NCBI RefSeq assembly: GCF_000189635.1 | Contig: NW_002476413.1 | Coordinates: forward strand, 992,001-1,056,000 | Length of the DNA: 64,000 nucleotides | Direction: 5' to 3' | Origin: Tetrahymena thermophila SB210 | Lineage: Eukaryota; Ciliophora; Oligohymenophorea; Hymenostomatida; Tetrahymenidae | In this document: positions 61,136-64,000 of the stretch, piece by piece | Position numbering within the stretch: the first letter of the stretch is position 1 | Layout: every line of letters begins with the position of its first letter | The notes under the pieces: model-generated | What the model saw: only the letters and a program-made list of their open reading frames with translations | What the model was told of the DNA's origin: nothing | Database searches by the model: none | Position numbers and translations under genes: made by a program

Positions 61136-63212
61136 TTTAAAGTAATTATTGATGAAACATTTAAACAATAGCTAATTTGTTTGAAATTATTATTTTTTAT
61201 GGTCTTTTGTAAATAAATAAATTTTTTTAATGAGCAAGCAAAAAATTAATCAATCATTCAATCGCATAAATTTACAATTTTTAGTTATAAATTTATAAAG
61301 AAAATGTACTTTGTATTGTTTGTTGTATTAATATAGATATCATCCTTGAATTAAATGTAAGAAAAATATATTTTGCATATTAAATTAAATTTAATTATAT
61401 TTCATATTTAGTTTAATTTTTTTTCAGCCGCATGATTAATAACATCTATCAATAAATGTAAATACTATTTTATTGTAATTACTCGTCAATATATTCATAT
61501 TTATTTTTTACTTAACAAGAATTCAAAAAATTAAATACTTATTTATTAAATGTTTATGTAAATACAATAAAATATTTTTGAGCAAAAGTATGCTTGCTAC
61601 CTATTATCAATAAATGGCTTAAATAGCTAGGGATAATATTAAAATGGATAAAAATTTTAATTTTCAAAATTTTGTATAATTAACCTAAAATGAGATAAAA
61701 TTAAGAATAATAAAAATATTGGCACCTGGCTTTCTTTTTGATGCTTATTTTTTAATTTAAATATTGTCTTGTTTTATTTTGTAAATTAAAATAAATCAAC
61801 TAGTTTATTTTGCTTTTAAAAATGTTCCAACTAACTAATAAATTTTTTAGATTTTTAAAATAATAATTTAAGTTATGAGGATGGATATTGATATTTAAAA
61901 GGATGAATACTTTTATCATAAAATATTATTTATTTATTTGTTTAATTCTAAATTTTTGTTATATTAAATCTACCTTTAACGCAATAACATATTATGATTA
62001 AACCAATAACTTATACATTAAGCATAATTCAGTAAATTAAGTCTAATTTATTTATTATATGTGGTGATATATTAATTGCTTTAAAAAATAATAAATTTTA
62101 TATTTTCTGTGATATCTATGCTTTTTTAAGTTGTTTAAAACAATGATTAGGCAATTTAGAAAATATTAAAATAATAGCCTTAAAATCTGATAAAATATAA
62201 TTTGATCACTGTTTTTGCTTTTTCCTCTGTATCAGCTTTTATTTATTTTTGTAAGGTAAGCATTGACGGCTAGTTTTAAAATATATTATTCACTATACTC
62301 TTTATTAAAACAATTAATTGCTATGAATAGTAGTGTAAATAAATGCTTTTAAAAACTCTACTGCTTAAAAAAATCAAATGATCTTTGTAGCATCTAGTAA
62401 TTTTTCTTGATAATTTTTTCCTCTAGCTTTTTTTCTGCTATGAGATCTAATTACTTTTTTTATTAATCATCTTTGAAATAAGAGATTATTTATTTTTTCT
62501 CACAAATTATCAAAGTATTAATATTAATTGATCTATCTTTTTTACCAAATCAAAAAGATCAAATAAGAGGGGTTTATTTCCACAAAATGAAATTTTATTT
62601 TTTGTGCAAAAATATATTAATGGGGATTGACAGATAGTACTTTTGATTTTAAATTTTTCTGATAGATTATTTATAAACTTATTTTGAAGTTAATTTTAAA
62701 TTTTATATTTTTGTGAAAATACATGTATCTCTTGTTAAGAAAAATATGATTTTATTATTTAATTTTTCAGTAGAGGTAAAATAAAAGTATTTTATTATAC
62801 TACGCGCGAATAAAAGTAAACACTTGATGAGGATTATTATTAGATTTTTAGAAAAGCATTTATAACTAAATAATTAATAACAATATTTTCTGACTAATAG
62901 AAAAAAGCGATTATTTATTTGATCGTTGTATCTTAAATAATTATCAAAAAGAGAATATATAAGAATAAATAGACTTAATAAGAATAAATACTAAGAGATA
63001 AAGCATAAAGCAAAAAATAAATAAAGCATTTAACAAAACAATCTCATCATTCAAACCACCCTCAAAAAAGTAGACAATTATTATTTTTCTGCTGAATCTT
63101 TGCTTAAAAGTTAAGAAATAATTGATTAATTAATTATTTCTAAACTAAAATCTTTAATCATTACTTCCTATTTCATTCTTCTAAAAATTATTCTTATAAA
63201 TAGGCTAAATAA
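61136..63212. other. Long gene-free region
   Basis: About 2.1 kb of AT-rich DNA without a coding frame on either strand. I looked for RNA genes and repeats and found none I can support. The right end should hold the promoter of the gene at 63213. Confidence 0.5.
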
Positions 63213-64000
63213 ATGTCTTCTTAACAAAAAAATATGTTTACATCCTCAAATGAAAGATTGAGGAGTAATGAACATTTGTCTTAGAGCAGATCTACTACTA
63301 ATAATTAGAGATAAATGTAACTCACAACCCATTAATTGTAATCACCTTTTGAGTTACAGATTATAAATAGAGAAGAGTTTTAATGCAAATAAACTCCTGG
63401 AATCTATTTCATTAATAATGAGAGAATAAGAAACTTAGGATAAAGATATGACCCTCAAAGGAGCTTATTGAACTCTAATAGATCTAGAATATCTCAATAG
63501 AATTCTCCCTATTCTCCGTTTACCTCTCCTGAGGATGCTAAAAATAAAAAAAGAGATAGTTCCTAATATTAAGCTTATTTTGGATACGAAGAGTATGAAT
63601 ATACTAATTAGGATAAGAAAGAATACACAACTATTTATTATTTCAAATTTTTTGATAAAAAAAATCCAAATAATGATTATTTCCATGAGATCGTTACTTA
63701 GGCTTGCTTAAAAAAATTCTATTTTAGTGTGATGCTCAAAAAATTAATAGGCTTTTTGGAACAATAAAATTCGAATAGGTACTGTGATGTATTTTGTAAT
63801 TAAGTTTATTATGACCGCTTGATTTAGGTGATTGATCCAAATTATTAACCTTAAACTCCATAATAAAAAAGATCTTTTGAGAATTTAGAATAAACAAAAT
63901 AAAAGTATTTGAATAGTAAATTAAAATTCACAATAAGAAAAATAAGTTAAGATGAAATAAGTTCAACATATTTAGATTAAAAAGATTTCCCATGCCAATA
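63213..64000 (+). CDS. 5' part of an unrecognised gene, cut by the window edge
   Basis: The frame is open from ATG 63213 to the end of the window (262 codons) with no TGA. The first ~110 residues are S/N/Q/R-rich (SNERLRSNEHLSQSRSTTNN, RSRISQQNSPYSPFTSP) and contain possible S/T-P phosphorylation sites. A more ordered part follows (EYTTIYYFKFFDKKNP, HEIVTQACLKKFYFSVMLKK, RYCDVFCNQVYYDRLIQVID) with two Cys in CDVFC. No known domain is recognisable in the visible part. The start is the first ATG after a TA-rich leader. Confidence 0.75.

Noticed and set aside
1-64000. CRISPR arrays, bacterial operons, Shine-Dalgarno sites, rRNA genes and telomeric GGGGTT arrays
   Set aside because: None are present; the code, introns and spacing are those of a ciliate nucleus, and the G17 tract is not a telomere repeat.

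Overview
The window is nuclear DNA of a ciliate, most likely a Tetrahymena or a close relative. Base composition is extremely AT-rich. Every long gene reads through dozens of TAA and TAG codons, which fit glutamine in Q-rich or conserved positions, and only TGA ends the reading frames. Introns are mostly 50 to 600 nt, begin GTAA/GTAT and end AG. That is too long for Paramecium and normal for Tetrahymena. Because TAA and TAG are sense codons here, standard-code ORFs are mostly fragments; the gene models below were rebuilt by hand with the ciliate code and splice phases. Genes run uninterrupted, as expected of macronuclear sequence, but I cannot exclude a micronuclear origin.

Layout. 1-4596 (-): 3' truncated polytopic membrane protein with an N/Q-rich head. 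6511-6597: candidate C/D-box snoRNA. 7547-9125 (+): HP1/Pdd1-like protein with three chromo-type domains. 9529-11454 (-) and 12254-14023 (+): unrecognised proteins with Q/N-rich parts. 15325-17266 (+): protein kinase fused to MORN repeats, carrying single-base frameshifts. 17647-17967: broken Tc1/IS630-type transposase cut at a 17-G tract. 19061-19700: decayed relative of the MORN gene. 20524-21460 (+): coiled-coil protein. 22421-24255 (-): TPR-like protein. 25752-27053 (+): B-box-like zinc protein. 28091-30070 (+): TMEM43-family membrane protein. 30606-42790 (-): three large tandem paralogues with expanding 48-residue repeats and an E2F-like site upstream of each. 45467-46109 (+): Ctr-type copper transporter, followed by three ~345-bp tandem repeats. 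47904-60092 (+): a 28-exon IP3-receptor-type calcium release channel of about 3256 residues. 60524-61135 (+): coiled-coil protein. 63213-64000 (+): 5' part of an unrecognised gene.

There is no operon logic; genes are separately spaced eukaryotic units with long AT-rich gaps. The strongest items for a second look are the tandem paralogue array, the channel's altered selectivity filter, and four -1 frameshifts that mostly lie at short homopolymer runs in otherwise well-formed genes.
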